A stretch of 64,000 nucleotides of DNA from Clostridia bacterium (GCA_017416285.1 JAFQCU010000032.1:56674-120673), one strand, 5' to 3'; numbered from the stretch's first letter, positions 45,494 through 55,475 are shown. Made by a program: numbers and translations. Notes: generated by a model not told the origin, from the sequence alone.

Positions 45494-46360
45494 ATGAGAA
45501 CAGTAGAAGGATTTAAAGATTACGAGCTTATAGATGCTGATTCGGGCGAACGCCTTGAGCGTTGGGGAAATATAATTTTAATACGTCCCGACCCACAGGT
45601 TATTTGGTCGGGTAAAAGACAGGACAAGCGTTGGTATTCAGCTAATGCAATTTATCATCGTTCGCAAAGCGGCGGCGGTTATTGGGAAAGGCTCTCCCAC
45701 GTGCCTGACGTTTGGGCAATTAAATATGATGACCTTACCTTTCGTTTAAAGCCTATGGGCTTTAAGCATACGGGTCTTTTTCCCGAACAGGCGGTAAACT
45801 GGCGCTTGGCTAAAGAGCTTATTGAAAAGGAAAACCGTGAAATTAAGGTTTTAAATCTTTTCGCTTACACAGGCGGCGCAACAATCGCTTGTCTTTCTGC
45901 GGGGGCAAGCGTTACTCACGTTGATGCTTCAAAGGGTATGGTGCAATGGGCAAAGGAAAATGCCGTGGCATCAGGACTGGAGGGTGGAAACGTTCGCTGG
46001 CTTGTGGATGACTGCCTTAAGTTTGTTAAGCGTGAAATCAGGCGTGGCAATAAATACGATGCTATTATTATGGACCCGCCGTCATACGGCCGTGGTCCTA
46101 ACGGCGAGGTTTGGAAATTGGAACAACAGCTTACCGAATTATTACAGGAAACGGGCAAGCTTTTATCAGATGATGCGGTGTTCTTTTTCCTTAATTCCTA
46201 TACCGCAGGTCTTTCGCCGACAATTTTAAATTATATGGTCAAAGAATACGTTGTGGGTGACCGTAAGGGTGAGGTTTTCACCGATGAAATTGGTTTGCCC
46301 GTTACCGCAAAGGGTATTAGTATGCCTTGCGGAAATACAACAGTCTGGATGAAAAAATGA
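45494..46360 (+). CDS. SAM-dependent methyltransferase, RlmI/RlmK-like
   Basis: A 288-residue class-I methyltransferase. The SAM-binding loop is [20 protein letters not shown] (about residues 121-140), followed by [18 protein letters not shown], and the catalytic DPPSYGRG motif (about 196) typical of RlmI-type rRNA cytosine methyltransferases. The N-terminal PUA domain of RlmI is missing; the first 100 residues have another beta fold. Its target is probably 23S rRNA by analogy only. Its stop overlaps the ecfA1 start (ATGA). Confidence 0.82.
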   Translation: MRTVEGFKDYELIDADSGERLERWGNIILIRPDPQVIWSGKRQDKRWYSANAIYHRSQSGGGYWERLSHVPDVWAIKYDDLTFRLKPMGFKHTGLFPEQAVNWRLAKELIEKENREIKVLNLFAYTGGATIACLSAGASVTHVDASKGMVQWAKENAVASGLEGGNVRWLVDDCLKFVKREIRRGNKYDAIIMDPPSYGRGPNGEVWKLEQQLTELLQETGKLLSDDAVFFFLNSYTAGLSPTILNYMVKEYVVGDRKGEVFTDEIGLPVTAKGISMPCGNTTVWMKK

Positions 46361-47202
46361 GCAATATTATCGAAATTAAGAACGTAACCTATAACTACAC
46401 TGAAGATGACATTGAGTATACTGCCGTTGATGATGTGTCCCTAAATATTGAAAAGGGAAGCTTTACGGTTATTTTGGGTCATAACGGTTCGGGTAAATCG
46501 ACCTTGGCTAAAATGATGAACGGTCTTAATAAGCCGACTTCGGGTGAAATTTTAGTTGATGGTATGAGCACTGCAAATGAGGAAACCGAGCTTTTAATAA
46601 AGCGCAAGGTTGGTATGGTTTTTCAGAATCCTGATAATCAGCTGGTTGCTTCAATCGTTGAAGAGGACGTCGCTTTCGGACCCGAGAATTTGGGGCTTGA
46701 GCCGAAGGTTATACGTGAAAGGGTAGACGAGGCTTTAAAATCGGTTGGAATGTATGAATTTAAAGATTCCACACCGCATCATCTGTCGGGCGGGCAAAAG
46801 CAAAGAATTGCCATTGCAGGTATGATTGCAATGAAGCTCGAATGCTTAATTTTAGATGAGCCTACCGCAATGCTTGACCCAAAGGGCAGGGCAGAAATAG
46901 TGAATACCGTTTTACGTCTTAACAAGGAAAACGGTATGACGGTTGTGCTTATCACCCACTATATGGAAGAGGCCGAAAATGCCGACCGTGTGCTTGTTAT
47001 GAATGACGGCAAATTCATTGCTGACGGCACACCCAAAGAAATTTTTAAAAACGTTGCACTTTTAAAATCTGTGGGGCTTGACGTACCGCAGACTACCGAG
47101 CTTTTATATGAACTCAATAACAATGGTATTAAGGTTCCTACCGACGTTTTATCTATCGAGGAAACCGCAAAGGTTATTGGGGCTTTTTTGGAGGAAAAAT
47201 AA
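46357..47202 (+). CDS. ecfA1: Energy-coupling factor transporter ATPase EcfA1
   Basis: First ATPase of the shared ECF module that powers vitamin uptake with separate S-components. The 281-residue protein has Walker [10 protein letters not shown] (about 37), Q-loop [26 protein letters not shown], signature [13 protein letters not shown] (about 143) and Walker [12 protein letters not shown] (about 163). The ATG at 46357 overlaps the methyltransferase stop; a longer frame was dropped. Confidence 0.94.
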   Translation: MSNIIEIKNVTYNYTEDDIEYTAVDDVSLNIEKGSFTVILGHNGSGKSTLAKMMNGLNKPTSGEILVDGMSTANEETELLIKRKVGMVFQNPDNQLVASIVEEDVAFGPENLGLEPKVIRERVDEALKSVGMYEFKDSTPHHLSGGQKQRIAIAGMIAMKLECLILDEPTAMLDPKGRAEIVNTVLRLNKENGMTVVLITHYMEEAENADRVLVMNDGKFIADGTPKEIFKNVALLKSVGLDVPQTTELLYELNNNGIKVPTDVLSIEETAKVIGAFLEEK

Positions 47203-47206
47203 CAAA

Positions 47207-48070
47207 TTGTCAGTTTTAGAGGTTAAAGGATTAAGCCACACCTATGGCGGAAATACACCTTTTTACAGCGATGCAGTCAGTGACGTAAGCTTTACTGTCG
47301 AGCAGGGCGAAATGATTGGTATTATCGGTCATACAGGTTCGGGCAAATCCACACTTGTTCAGCACCTGAACGGTATTTTAAAGCCGACCTCGGGTGAAAT
47401 ATTTATTGACGGTGAAAATATTTGGGAAAGACCTAAGGAAATAAGAAAAATCCGTTCAAAGGTTGGTCTTGTTTTTCAGTATCCCGAATATCAGCTTTTC
47501 GAGGAAACGGTTTATGCCGATATCGCTTTCGGCCCTAAAAATATGGGGCTTTCGGGTGATGAGCTTAAAAAACGTGTACTTGATACCTGTCGTCTTATCG
47601 GTGTAAAGGATGAATATTTACAGAAGTCACCCTTTGATTTGTCGGGCGGTGAAAAGCGCCGTGTTGCCATTGCAGGCGTTATGGCAATGCGCCCGCAGAT
47701 TATTGTTTTTGACGAGCCTACTGCAGGGCTTGACCCCAAGGGCAGACAGGATATTATTAAGATTATTAACGATTATCGTACTGCTACAAATGCTACGGTT
47801 ATTATCATTTCACACAGTATGGAAGATATGGCGGTAATGGCTGACAAGCTTCTTGTTTTATCAAAGGGCGAGGTTGTTATGTTCTCTGAAACCGCAAATG
47901 TATTTTCACAGGGTGATAAACTACGCAGTATCGGTCTTAACGTGCCGATTGTGACCCGTGTGTTTGATGCTTTGCGTGAACAGGGTTATGACCTACCCAA
48001 TGATGTTTTTACGGTTGACCGTGCGGTTGAGGTTTTAAAACAAATAAAGGCAGGTGACCGAAATGCTTAA
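47207..48070 (+). CDS. ecfA2: Energy-coupling factor transporter ATPase EcfA2
   Basis: Second ATPase of the ECF module, 287 residues: Walker A GHTGSGKST (about 42), FQYPEYQLFEETVYADIAFGPKNMGL, signature LSGGEKRRVAIAG (about 146) and Walker B IIVFDEPTAGLD. The start is a TTG at 47207 with GGAGG upstream, giving SVLEVKGLSHTY; earlier in-frame codons lie inside ecfA1. It overlaps ecfT by 8 bases. Confidence 0.93.
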   Translation: MSVLEVKGLSHTYGGNTPFYSDAVSDVSFTVEQGEMIGIIGHTGSGKSTLVQHLNGILKPTSGEIFIDGENIWERPKEIRKIRSKVGLVFQYPEYQLFEETVYADIAFGPKNMGLSGDELKKRVLDTCRLIGVKDEYLQKSPFDLSGGEKRRVAIAGVMAMRPQIIVFDEPTAGLDPKGRQDIIKIINDYRTATNATVIIISHSMEDMAVMADKLLVLSKGEVVMFSETANVFSQGDKLRSIGLNVPIVTRVFDALREQGYDLPNDVFTVDRAVEVLKQIKAGDRNA

Positions 48071-48872
48071 GGATATTACCTTCGGTCAGTATTTTGATTC
48101 AAAGTCGGTTATTCACAAGGCCGACCCAAGGGTTAAAATCGTACTGCTGATTTTTATAATTGTATTCATTTTCCTTGCCAAGAATTTTTGGGGCTTAGGT
48201 CTTTCGGCGTTATTTATTTTAATAACAATGCTTGTTTCAAAAATTCCGCTTAAAATGTATTTTAAAAATCTAAAGGCAATTTTGCCGATTTTGATTTTCA
48301 CAAGCGTTATCAACGTGTTTTATGGCGAGGGCGAGCCGCTTTTCACTATTTTCGGTAAGCTTGACGTTACGGTCGGTGGTCTTGAACGGGCAGGGTTTAT
48401 GGCGCTTCGCATAATGCTTTTGATTATTGCAAGCTCTACCTTAACCTATGCAACAACACCAAATGATTTAACCGACGCTATTGAAAGTCTTTTATCACCT
48501 TTAAGGTTTATAGGTCTTAAAACGGCTGTGCATACCTTGGCCATGATGATGACCATTGCTTTAAGATTTATTCCGACCTTGGTGGAAGAGGCCGAAAAAA
48601 TTATGAACGCTCAAAAGGCGAGAGGTGCCGACCTTGAAAGCGGCAATCTGAAAGAAAAAATCAAGGCACTTATTCCAATTTTAATTCCGCTTTTGTTTTC
48701 GGCGGTGCGCCGTGCGGCAGAGCTTGCAGATGCTATGGAATGCAGATGCTATAATTCGGGTGAAGGTAAAACCCGTATGAAGCAGTTAAAGTTACATTTT
48801 CGTGATTTTTCTATAACTCTTATAACTTTAATTTTTGGCACAGGGGTTATTTTGTTTAATATTTTTATGTAA
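48063..48872 (+). CDS. ecfT: Energy-coupling factor transporter transmembrane protein EcfT
   Basis: Membrane scaffold linking the ATPases to S-components, 269 residues with about five to six helices. The coupling motifs are visible in AQKARGADLESG (Ala-Arg-Gly type, about 183) and AMECRCYN (about 225). The start is the ATG at 48063 behind AGGTGA. No S-component gene lies next to it, consistent with a group-II shared ECF module. Confidence 0.93.
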   Translation: MLKDITFGQYFDSKSVIHKADPRVKIVLLIFIIVFIFLAKNFWGLGLSALFILITMLVSKIPLKMYFKNLKAILPILIFTSVINVFYGEGEPLFTIFGKLDVTVGGLERAGFMALRIMLLIIASSTLTYATTPNDLTDAIESLLSPLRFIGLKTAVHTLAMMMTIALRFIPTLVEEAEKIMNAQKARGADLESGNLKEKIKALIPILIPLLFSAVRRAAELADAMECRCYNSGEGKTRMKQLKLHFRDFSITLITLIFGTGVILFNIFM

Positions 48873-48885
48873 ATGGGGGCTTACC

Positions 48886-49620
48886 GTGAAACGTGTACTT
48901 TTAACAATTGAATATGACGGTACCGATTTTCACGGTTGGCAATTACAGCCTGATTTATTAACCGTGCAGGGCGTTTTAGAGGAGGCTCTTACCAAGCTTT
49001 TTTCAAAGCCAACCACAGTTATAGGCACCTCACGCACTGATGCGGGGGTTCACGCCAATGAATTTTGCTGTCATTTGGATTGTGATGATAACATACCCGA
49101 CGTGGCTTTTTTGCGTGGTATTAATTCGCTATTGCCGCCAACGGTTGCTGTAAAGGCGTGTAAAACAGTACCCAACAATTTTCACGCAAGGTATGACGCA
49201 AAGGGGAAAACCTACGTTTACCACATTTACAACAGCAATAAAAAGGATGCCTTTAAAACCCGCTATGCTTGGCATATTGAAAGAAATTTGAATATTGAGA
49301 AAATGAACGAATTTTGTCAGATGATTGTCGGCACACATGATTTTGCGGCGTTTTGTTCAAGCGGTTCACCGGTTGAAACCACCGTTCGCACAATTAGTGA
49401 ATGTTATGTTAAAAAGCAGGGCGAGGACGTAACCTTAACGGTAACGGCTGACGGTTTTCTGTATAATATGGTACGCATTATTGTCGGCACTGCGGTTTGG
49501 GTGTCTGACGGGCGGGTAAGTCTTTGCGATATACCAAAAATTTTGCAAACCGGCAATCGTGAGGGCGCAGGTATGACCGCTCCCGCACAAGGTTTGTTTT
49601 TAGAAAAAGTTTTATATTAA
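48886..49620 (+). CDS. truA: tRNA pseudouridine(38-40) synthase TruA
   Basis: Modifies uridines 38-40 of tRNA anticodon stems. The 244-residue protein has LTIEYDGTDFHGWQLQP at the start and the catalytic Asp in GTSRTDAGVHA (about residue 52), then KGKTYVYHIYN and GFLYNMVRIIVGTAVWV. The start is a GTG at 48886 behind GGGGG. The order ecfA1-ecfA2-ecfT-truA is widely conserved in Firmicutes. Confidence 0.95.
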   Translation: MKRVLLTIEYDGTDFHGWQLQPDLLTVQGVLEEALTKLFSKPTTVIGTSRTDAGVHANEFCCHLDCDDNIPDVAFLRGINSLLPPTVAVKACKTVPNNFHARYDAKGKTYVYHIYNSNKKDAFKTRYAWHIERNLNIEKMNEFCQMIVGTHDFAAFCSSGSPVETTVRTISECYVKKQGEDVTLTVTADGFLYNMVRIIVGTAVWVSDGRVSLCDIPKILQTGNREGAGMTAPAQGLFLEKVLY

Positions 49621-49629
49621 GGTGATAAA

Positions 49630-50904
49630 ATGCCTGATTACAAGCGTAAAAAAAGAAGACACTTTTCTGCAAAGCCCAAGACCGACCGGTCAAAATTTGC
49701 TGAAAAGCGTGAAAAGAAAAACAAAATAAGATTTGATGATGGCACCGATACCCCAAAAAGAAAGCGTTCGCTTACTGTTTTAAAGGGTAATAAGGAAGAA
49801 TTAAGAAAACGTTGGCAACGTGGTTTGGTTATTGCTTTGGTGATTATTTTAACTGTGGTGATTTGTGAAATTACAATTCCTGCAGGCATTCCCGAAACAA
49901 TTTCAACCCTCGTGGCATCGTTTGGCAGCGGTAATTATCCGATTGAATTTGATTCCTCAAACACCCAAAATACGGTATCAAAAGGTGGATTTTATTACGT
50001 ACTTACCGATGGCGAGATTATGGCGGTAACTTCGGGCGGAAAGGTTATTTTTTCACATAATCACGGCTTTGAAAACCCCGTTATCAAAACCTCAAAGACA
50101 CGTGCTCTGCTTTTTAATCAGGGCGGAAATGACGTGATTATTTTTAACCTTAACAAGGTTTGCTCTACCATTACTACCGAAAAGGAAATTATAAACGCCG
50201 CTATTGGTGAGGATGGGAGCTATGCAATTATAACCGGTGCCGACAGCTACGTTGCGGCGGTTAACGTTTATACTAAACGTGACAAGCTTATTTATCAGTG
50301 GTATTCATCAAGCGATATGGTGAATAACGTTGCTATTGCACCAAGCGGTAAAAAAATAGCTGTTTCCACGCTTGCGACAAACGTTAGCGGCTTTAATTCA
50401 AAGCTTATGATTTTGAATTTTAAATCTGCAAATCCCGAATTTACTAAAGATTATGACGGTGAAATAATTTACGATTTATCTGCCGCTTCTTTACGTGGCG
50501 TAGCAGTTGCTACTGCTAACACTTATGATTTTATTCGTTGGCACAAATATGAATCAAAGGAATACGAAAACGAATATAATTTACAGATGCTGCGTGAAAG
50601 CAGTAAGGGCGCATTGCTTGTGTATAATCGTGAAAACGATAAAACCGATAACCGAATTGTGATAATTTCGAAAAAAGGTGAAGTGAAGCATCAGCTTCGT
50701 TTTAACGGAATTATTACCGACGTTGCCTATAAAAACAACCATATTTATTGTATTTCGGACACTAAGGCATATATTTTAGATATGGAGGGTAAGGTTATCC
50801 GTACGGCTGATTGCGGTTTTGGTGTTGTGCGTTTTTCTGTGGTTTCACAAAACGAAATTGCAGTGGTTACCGACAATGCGATTAACGTAATAAAATTTGA
50901 ATAG
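49630..50904 (+). CDS. Membrane-anchored beta-propeller-like protein (DUF5711 family)
   Basis: A 424-residue protein. The first 62 residues are strongly basic (YKRKKRRHF, PKRKRS) and cytoplasmic, followed by a single membrane helix (about 63-85) and a large outside domain with repeating beta segments (EIMAVTSGGKVIFSHNHG, SYVAAVNVYTKRDKLIYQW, RIVIISKKGEVKHQLRF, AYILDMEGKVIRTADCG) typical of propeller-like DUF5711 proteins. Function unknown. It lies between truA and cvpA with 9- and 11-bp gaps, so it is in the same transcription unit; the DUF5711-CvpA-Clp order recurs in Clostridia to my knowledge. Confidence 0.75.
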   Translation: MPDYKRKKRRHFSAKPKTDRSKFAEKREKKNKIRFDDGTDTPKRKRSLTVLKGNKEELRKRWQRGLVIALVIILTVVICEITIPAGIPETISTLVASFGSGNYPIEFDSSNTQNTVSKGGFYYVLTDGEIMAVTSGGKVIFSHNHGFENPVIKTSKTRALLFNQGGNDVIIFNLNKVCSTITTEKEIINAAIGEDGSYAIITGADSYVAAVNVYTKRDKLIYQWYSSSDMVNNVAIAPSGKKIAVSTLATNVSGFNSKLMILNFKSANPEFTKDYDGEIIYDLSAASLRGVAVATANTYDFIRWHKYESKEYENEYNLQMLRESSKGALLVYNRENDKTDNRIVIISKKGEVKHQLRFNGIITDVAYKNNHIYCISDTKAYILDMEGKVIRTADCGFGVVRFSVVSQNEIAVVTDNAINVIKFE

Positions 50905-50915
50905 AGGGTTGCCTT

Positions 50916-51608
50916 ATGACGCTTGAATCTTTATTAATTGATTTGATTTTAGCGGTTATAATCGGTTTGGCGGTGTATTTTTCGGCACGGCGTGGTTTTG
51001 TACGAACCTTTATTGAAGCGGCAGGTTTTGTTGCTGCGGCGGTTTTAGCGTTTACAATTTGTACACCACTTGCAAGTGCCACCTATGATAAAATAATTGA
51101 GCCTCCGCTTTTGGCGGCTGCGGGTGAGGAGGTACATTCCTCACTTGATGATGCAATAAACAATGCATGGGATAAGCTGCCAGATTTTATCGAGAATTAT
51201 GCCCAAACACAAGGTATTGTTCCAAGTGAGGTTTTAGGTGAGAGCACCTCTATTGAAAGCAGTGCTCACAAAATAGTTTCCGAACTTTCACAAAACACTA
51301 TAAAACCAATAGCTGTCAGACTTATTTCGGTAGTTTATTCCCTAGTAACGCTTACGGTTTTGCTAGTTGTGGTTAAATTTTTAGCCGCATCGCTTAATAA
51401 AGTGTTTTCCTTTAGCTTGGTAGGAAAGCTTAACACAGTACTCGGCGGTGTATGCGGGCTTGTAAAAGGGCTTGCCTTTGCATTTGCCCTGTGTTTACTT
51501 ATCTATACAATAATTTCATTTACCCAAAACGGTATATGGATTTTTAATACGCAAAATATTGATAAAACATTTATCTTTAAATATTTAATCAGTTTAATTA
51601 AAATTTAG
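50916..51608 (+). CDS. CvpA family membrane protein
   Basis: A 230-residue protein with four hydrophobic segments (about residues 3-20, 28-50, 130-155 and 175-205). LIDLILAVIIGLAVYFSARRGFVRTFIEAAGFVAAAVLAF at the N-terminus is the CvpA-family pattern (gap between the two helices with RRGF). CvpA proteins are linked to colicin V export in E. coli and to envelope functions elsewhere, so no precise role is assigned. The middle region (about 65-125) is an extra outside loop. Confidence 0.8.
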   Translation: MTLESLLIDLILAVIIGLAVYFSARRGFVRTFIEAAGFVAAAVLAFTICTPLASATYDKIIEPPLLAAAGEEVHSSLDDAINNAWDKLPDFIENYAQTQGIVPSEVLGESTSIESSAHKIVSELSQNTIKPIAVRLISVVYSLVTLTVLLVVVKFLAASLNKVFSFSLVGKLNTVLGGVCGLVKGLAFAFALCLLIYTIISFTQNGIWIFNTQNIDKTFIFKYLISLIKI

Positions 51609-51622
51609 GAGATCTTAAACCA

Positions 51623-53932
51623 ATGAAACTTTGTTCCAAATGTAAAAAACGTCCTGCTGTTGTATTCGTTTCGGATATGTCTAATCCGAGCGCTGAACCC
51701 AACGGTTTATGTCTTGTTTGCGCTAAAGAGCTTGGCATAAAGCCTGTTGAGGATATGCTCAAAAAAATGAATATATCCGATGAGGATATTGAGCAGATGA
51801 GCGATCAGTTTATGGATATTATGGCGCTTAACGAAGATGGCGAGGATATCGACGACGCTGACCTTAACGATGAAACCTTTGATATGGGCAGAGCACCCGC
51901 AATGCCGAATATGTCAATTTTTAATAAGCTTTTCGGTATGGGCGGTGACAGTAAGGAAGATGCCTCAAGTGGTGAAAAAGCACCTGAAAAGGATAAAAAG
52001 GATAAATCTAAAAAGAAGCGTAACCGCTTCCTTGAACAGTATTGCACAAACCTTACCGATAAGGCTAAAAACGGTGAAATCGACGTTATAATCGGCAGGG
52101 ATAAGGAGCTTTACCGCACAATTCAAATTTTATCCCGCCGTTCTAAAAATAACCCTTGCCTCATTGGTGAGCCGGGTGTTGGTAAAACCGCTATTGCTGA
52201 AGGCTTGGCACTTCAAATTGCCAGAGGCGAAGCTCCTGCACGTCTTTTGGATAAGCAAATTCATTTACTTGATTTAACGGGACTTGTTGCCGGAACACAG
52301 TTCAGAGGTCAATTTGAAAGCCGTGTTAAGGGTCTTATCAGCGAGGTTAAGGAAGCAGGCAATATAATTTTATTTATTGATGAAATTCATAATCTTGTGG
52401 GTGCGGGGGATTCCTCAGAAGGTTCAATGAACGCCGCTAATATTTTAAAGCCTGCGCTTTCCCGTGGCGAAATTCAGGTTATTGGTGCAACAACCTTTAA
52501 GGAATACCGTAAATATATTGAAAAGGATGCCGCACTTGAACGCCGCTTCCAGCCGGTTACTATTGAGGAACCCTCATTGGCTGAAAGTGAAAACATTTTA
52601 ATGGGTGTCAAGGGCTATTACGAAGGCTTCCATAACGTTACTATCCCTGACCATATCGTTAAAAAGGCGGTTATTTTGTCTGAACGATATGTAACCGACC
52701 GCTATTTGCCTGATAAGGCCATTGACCTTTTAGACGAAGCCTGTGCTTGCGCAAGCCTTGCAAATACTGCAGTTGATGAGCTTTATAAGGTTAATAAAAA
52801 GGTTGCGGAATATTCTATTAAGCTTGAAGAGCTTGAAGCAGAAGTAGAAAACCCCGATTATGAAAAGCAAGCAATGGTTAAGGCTGACCTTGAAAAGTAT
52901 AAAAAACAAGCTAATGAGCTTTGCGAAAGCACCGTTTCAACCGTTGTTACCGATATGGATATCGCCAAGGTTATTGAACTTTGGACCGGTATTCCCGCAA
53001 CCAAGGTACAGGAAAGCGATTTTGAAAAGCTAGCCCTTTTGGAAAGCAAGCTTAATGAAAAAATTATCGGTCAAGGTGAGGCCACACGCTTGGTTGCAAG
53101 TGCTGTAAAGCGTGCAAGGGTGCGTACAAATAATTTGCACCGTCCTGCATCGTTCATTTTTGTGGGTCCGACAGGCGTTGGTAAAACCGAGCTTGTAAAG
53201 GTGTTATCGCAACAGCTTTTTGACACACCCGAAACACTTATACGTCTTGATATGTCGGAATTTATGGAAAAGCATTCTGTATCACGCATTATTGGTGCGC
53301 CTCCAGGATATGTTGGCTATGATGAGGCCGGTCAGCTTACAGAAAAGGTAAGAAGAAAACCGTATTCGGTAATTCTTTTTGATGAAATCGAAAAAGCTCA
53401 TCCCGACGTTTTGAATATCCTTTTGCAAATCCTTGACGACGGCACAGTTACCGACGCACAGGGCAGAAAGGTTAATTTTGAAAACACCGTTGTTGTTATG
53501 ACTTCGAATGCCGGCAGTGACCGCAGCGAAAATCTTTTAGGCTTTGGCAAAACACAGGCCGAGGGCTCAAAGGAAAAGGCGCTTAAAGCACTTGAAGGCT
53601 TCTTAAGACCTGAATTTATTGCCCGTGTGGATGAAATTGTGGTATTCTCACCATTATCACAGGAAACACTTGAAAAGATTGCATCTCTTATGTTAGATGA
53701 ATTTGCGGATTCGCTTAAAGAAAAGCTCATTACTTTAAAGTATGATAAAAAGGTTTGCGAATATCTTGCAAATAAGTGCGACGGAATTAAAAAGGGCGCA
53801 CGTGAGCTTCGCAATCTTATCCGCCGTGAAATCGAAGCACAGGTTGTTGATTTGATTATCGAAAAGGGCGAGGGCAATATTTCTGCGATTAATGTAACAG
53901 CAGATAATGAAATTAAAATTGATGTGATATAA
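51623..53932 (+). CDS. ClpE/ClpC-like AAA+ chaperone subunit of the Clp protease
   Basis: A 769-residue unfoldase. The N-terminus has a zinc-binding pair CSKC and CLVC (residues 4-7 and about 31-34), as in ClpE, instead of the double Clp-N repeat of ClpC. AAA-1: GEPGVGKTA (about 186) and LFIDEIHNL. The M-domain is short (about 400-435). AAA-2: GPTGVGKTE (about 515), LFDEIEKAHPDVLN, and an LLGFG ClpP-binding loop (about 636). The presence of the LGF loop means it should dock onto ClpP. It is followed by a terminator. ClpE is favoured but the name is not certain. Confidence 0.85.
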   Translation: MKLCSKCKKRPAVVFVSDMSNPSAEPNGLCLVCAKELGIKPVEDMLKKMNISDEDIEQMSDQFMDIMALNEDGEDIDDADLNDETFDMGRAPAMPNMSIFNKLFGMGGDSKEDASSGEKAPEKDKKDKSKKKRNRFLEQYCTNLTDKAKNGEIDVIIGRDKELYRTIQILSRRSKNNPCLIGEPGVGKTAIAEGLALQIARGEAPARLLDKQIHLLDLTGLVAGTQFRGQFESRVKGLISEVKEAGNIILFIDEIHNLVGAGDSSEGSMNAANILKPALSRGEIQVIGATTFKEYRKYIEKDAALERRFQPVTIEEPSLAESENILMGVKGYYEGFHNVTIPDHIVKKAVILSERYVTDRYLPDKAIDLLDEACACASLANTAVDELYKVNKKVAEYSIKLEELEAEVENPDYEKQAMVKADLEKYKKQANELCESTVSTVVTDMDIAKVIELWTGIPATKVQESDFEKLALLESKLNEKIIGQGEATRLVASAVKRARVRTNNLHRPASFIFVGPTGVGKTELVKVLSQQLFDTPETLIRLDMSEFMEKHSVSRIIGAPPGYVGYDEAGQLTEKVRRKPYSVILFDEIEKAHPDVLNILLQILDDGTVTDAQGRKVNFENTVVVMTSNAGSDRSENLLGFGKTQAEGSKEKALKALEGFLRPEFIARVDEIVVFSPLSQETLEKIASLMLDEFADSLKEKLITLKYDKKVCEYLANKCDGIKKGARELRNLIRREIEAQVVDLIIEKGEGNISAINVTADNEIKIDVI

Positions 53933-53935
53933 AAT

Positions 53936-53965
53936 AACCCCGTGACAGTTTTCTGTCACGGGGTT
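53936..53965 (+). terminator. Terminator after the clp gene
   Basis: A 13-bp stem, AACCCCGTGACAG with CTGTCACGGGGTT, around TTTT. Confidence 0.85.
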
Positions 53966-54104
53966 GTTACTATTTCAAATTATAATTTATCTACAAATTT
54001 GAATTTTAACCTTTTCACATTTCAAAACATATAATGTGTTGTGTTTATTGTTTGATTAAATTTTATAAAATCAGGCAAGAATATAATCGGAGTGTGAAAA
54101 TGTT

Positions 54105-54473
54105 ATGAATATCAAACGTGGAGAAATTTATTACGCCGATTTAAGTCCTGTTATAGGTTCAGAACAGGGTGGAATTCGCCCTGTGCTTATAATACAAAAT
54201 GACGTGGGCAACAAATACAGCCCAACGGTTATTGCGGCGGCAATTACAAGTCAGCGTGACAAAACCAAGCTGCCAACACATATTACTGTAGATGCGGTGG
54301 GCTGCGGTCTTGCCAAGGATTCAATAGTTTTACTCGAGCAGGTACGCACTATTGATAAAAAACGCCTTAAGGAAAAAATGGGCTGCTTGGACGTTAATGC
54401 AATGCACCGTGTGGACAAGGCATTAAGTGTAAGCTTTGGATTGGATATAGCAGCAACGGGCTTTACTACATAA
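54105..54473 (+). CDS. mazF: MazF/PemK-family endoribonuclease toxin, apparently without antitoxin
   Basis: A 122-residue mRNA interferase of the MazF/NdoA type: [33 protein letters not shown] (residues 4-36, with the catalytic Arg after GGI), VIAAAITSQ, and the [13 protein letters not shown] segment that holds the catalytic Thr/Ser neighbourhood. GGAGTG precedes the ATG by about 12 bases. No antitoxin-like gene is seen in the 170 bp between the clp terminator and this gene, nor downstream. In Bacillus and many Clostridia ndoA follows a small ribbon-helix-helix gene, so its lack here is unusual. Confidence 0.9.
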   Translation: MNIKRGEIYYADLSPVIGSEQGGIRPVLIIQNDVGNKYSPTVIAAAITSQRDKTKLPTHITVDAVGCGLAKDSIVLLEQVRTIDKKRLKEKMGCLDVNAMHRVDKALSVSFGLDIAATGFTT

Positions 54474-54490
54474 GTAAAGCCCGTTGATTT
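54455..54490. terminator. Bidirectional terminator between mazF and the deacetylase gene
   Basis: The 13-bp stem AACGGGCTTTACT/AGTAAAGCCCGTT around ACATA overlaps the end of mazF. Confidence 0.85.
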
Positions 54491-55347
54491 TATATTGTTA
54501 TAGTTTCGCCGGATTTGATGGTATAGGTTTTGCCATCAATATTAATCCAAATCTGTTTTAATGTTGGGTTGTAAATTTTACTGCCGTCTGCACTGTATAT
54601 CAGCGAATTATATGCTGTTACATAATCGTAAATTTCAATGTTCGTGGCGTACCAAATATCATTTTTACCGCTCAGCTTTTGGCATATTTCTTCAATACGC
54701 TCCCAGTTGTTTTTTTCGCTGAATTCAAAAGAATGTCCCCACAAATAAAATAGCTTTGGGTCACGCCTTGCGGGATAATGGTGTTCCTTTAATTCAACAA
54801 ATTCATCAATGAGTCCCATTAATTCTGGGGCATCATGGTGGGCGGTAGGCATCCATCTATACCAGTTTTGCGGTAAGCTAAAGCTGCTATTTATTTCCCC
54901 TAAAGTGCGTGCATAAACAATATCAAGCTCTTTAAGATAATTTTCAATACCATCAAGTGTTGCGCCGTTATTAAGATTGCGAATTCCCGAATCGGGATAA
55001 GCAAGACCACGAACAATGGTGCCAAAGGCTTTTTCAAGACCAAGGCGGCAGTTTAGCACGTCTTGTATGCCTTCTATTGCCCGAAGATTGCCATTAGCTC
55101 GGTGCTCTGCACCGTGGGTGGCAATTTCGTGACCGGCATCAATAATGTATTTTTGAATTTCTTCCTTCATTAAATGCCAATCGTTTGTATTTTTGCCAAA
55201 CCAACTGCTATTAAGGTTAAAGGTGGCCTTTAAGCCGTATTTATTAAAAATTTCACTCAGACGTATGTCGTCACGACAACCGTCATCATAGCTGAAGGTT
55301 ACTGCTTTTAGCTTGCCTTCGGGAAAGCGTAAAAAATGGTATCTCAT
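54490..55347 (-). CDS. Polysaccharide deacetylase (NodB homology domain)
   Basis: A 285-residue metal-dependent deacetylase, carbohydrate esterase family 4-like. Motif 1 is TFSYDDG (about residues 17-23, catalytic Asp pair) and motif 2 is HEIATHGAEH (H-x3-H metal ligands, about 73-82). There is no signal peptide or membrane helix, so it acts in the cytoplasm or is released by another route. Its C-terminal 50 residues (NPTLKQIWINIDGKTYTIKSGETITI) look like an extra beta domain. Single gene on the minus strand with its own promoter (TTGAAT 55430-55425, TATAAT 55408-55403). Substrate unknown. Confidence 0.85.
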   Translation of the reverse strand: MRYHFLRFPEGKLKAVTFSYDDGCRDDIRLSEIFNKYGLKATFNLNSSWFGKNTNDWHLMKEEIQKYIIDAGHEIATHGAEHRANGNLRAIEGIQDVLNCRLGLEKAFGTIVRGLAYPDSGIRNLNNGATLDGIENYLKELDIVYARTLGEINSSFSLPQNWYRWMPTAHHDAPELMGLIDEFVELKEHHYPARRDPKLFYLWGHSFEFSEKNNWERIEEICQKLSGKNDIWYATNIEIYDYVTAYNSLIYSADGSKIYNPTLKQIWINIDGKTYTIKSGETITI

Positions 55348-55402
55348 AAATTTCTCCTTTTTACCTTTACAAGTGGAAAATATTTAAAATGATTTCATAA
55401 TA

Positions 55403-55430
55403 ATTATACCACCCTTAAATAGAAATTCAA
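55403..55430 (-). promoter_or_regulatory. Promoter of the deacetylase gene
   Basis: Minus strand: TTGAAT (55430-55425), 16-bp spacer, TATAAT (55408-55403). Confidence 0.5.
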
Positions 55431-55446
55431 CACCATTTTTAAAAAT

Positions 55447-55475
55447 GCAAGCAAATTTTGTCGATGGGAAAAATA
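55447..55475 (+). promoter_or_regulatory. Possible SigF/SigG-type promoter of sigG
   Basis: GGGAAAAATA at 55466-55475 fits the forespore -10 pattern GGnnAnAnTA, with GCAAG at 55447-55451 as a weak -35 (pattern GYATR) 14 bases upstream. No housekeeping-type promoter is obvious here. Confidence 0.35.

Noticed and set aside
53398-53877. Minus-strand open frame of 159 codons inside the clp gene
   Set aside because: Antisense shadow, Ser/Phe-rich, no start signal.
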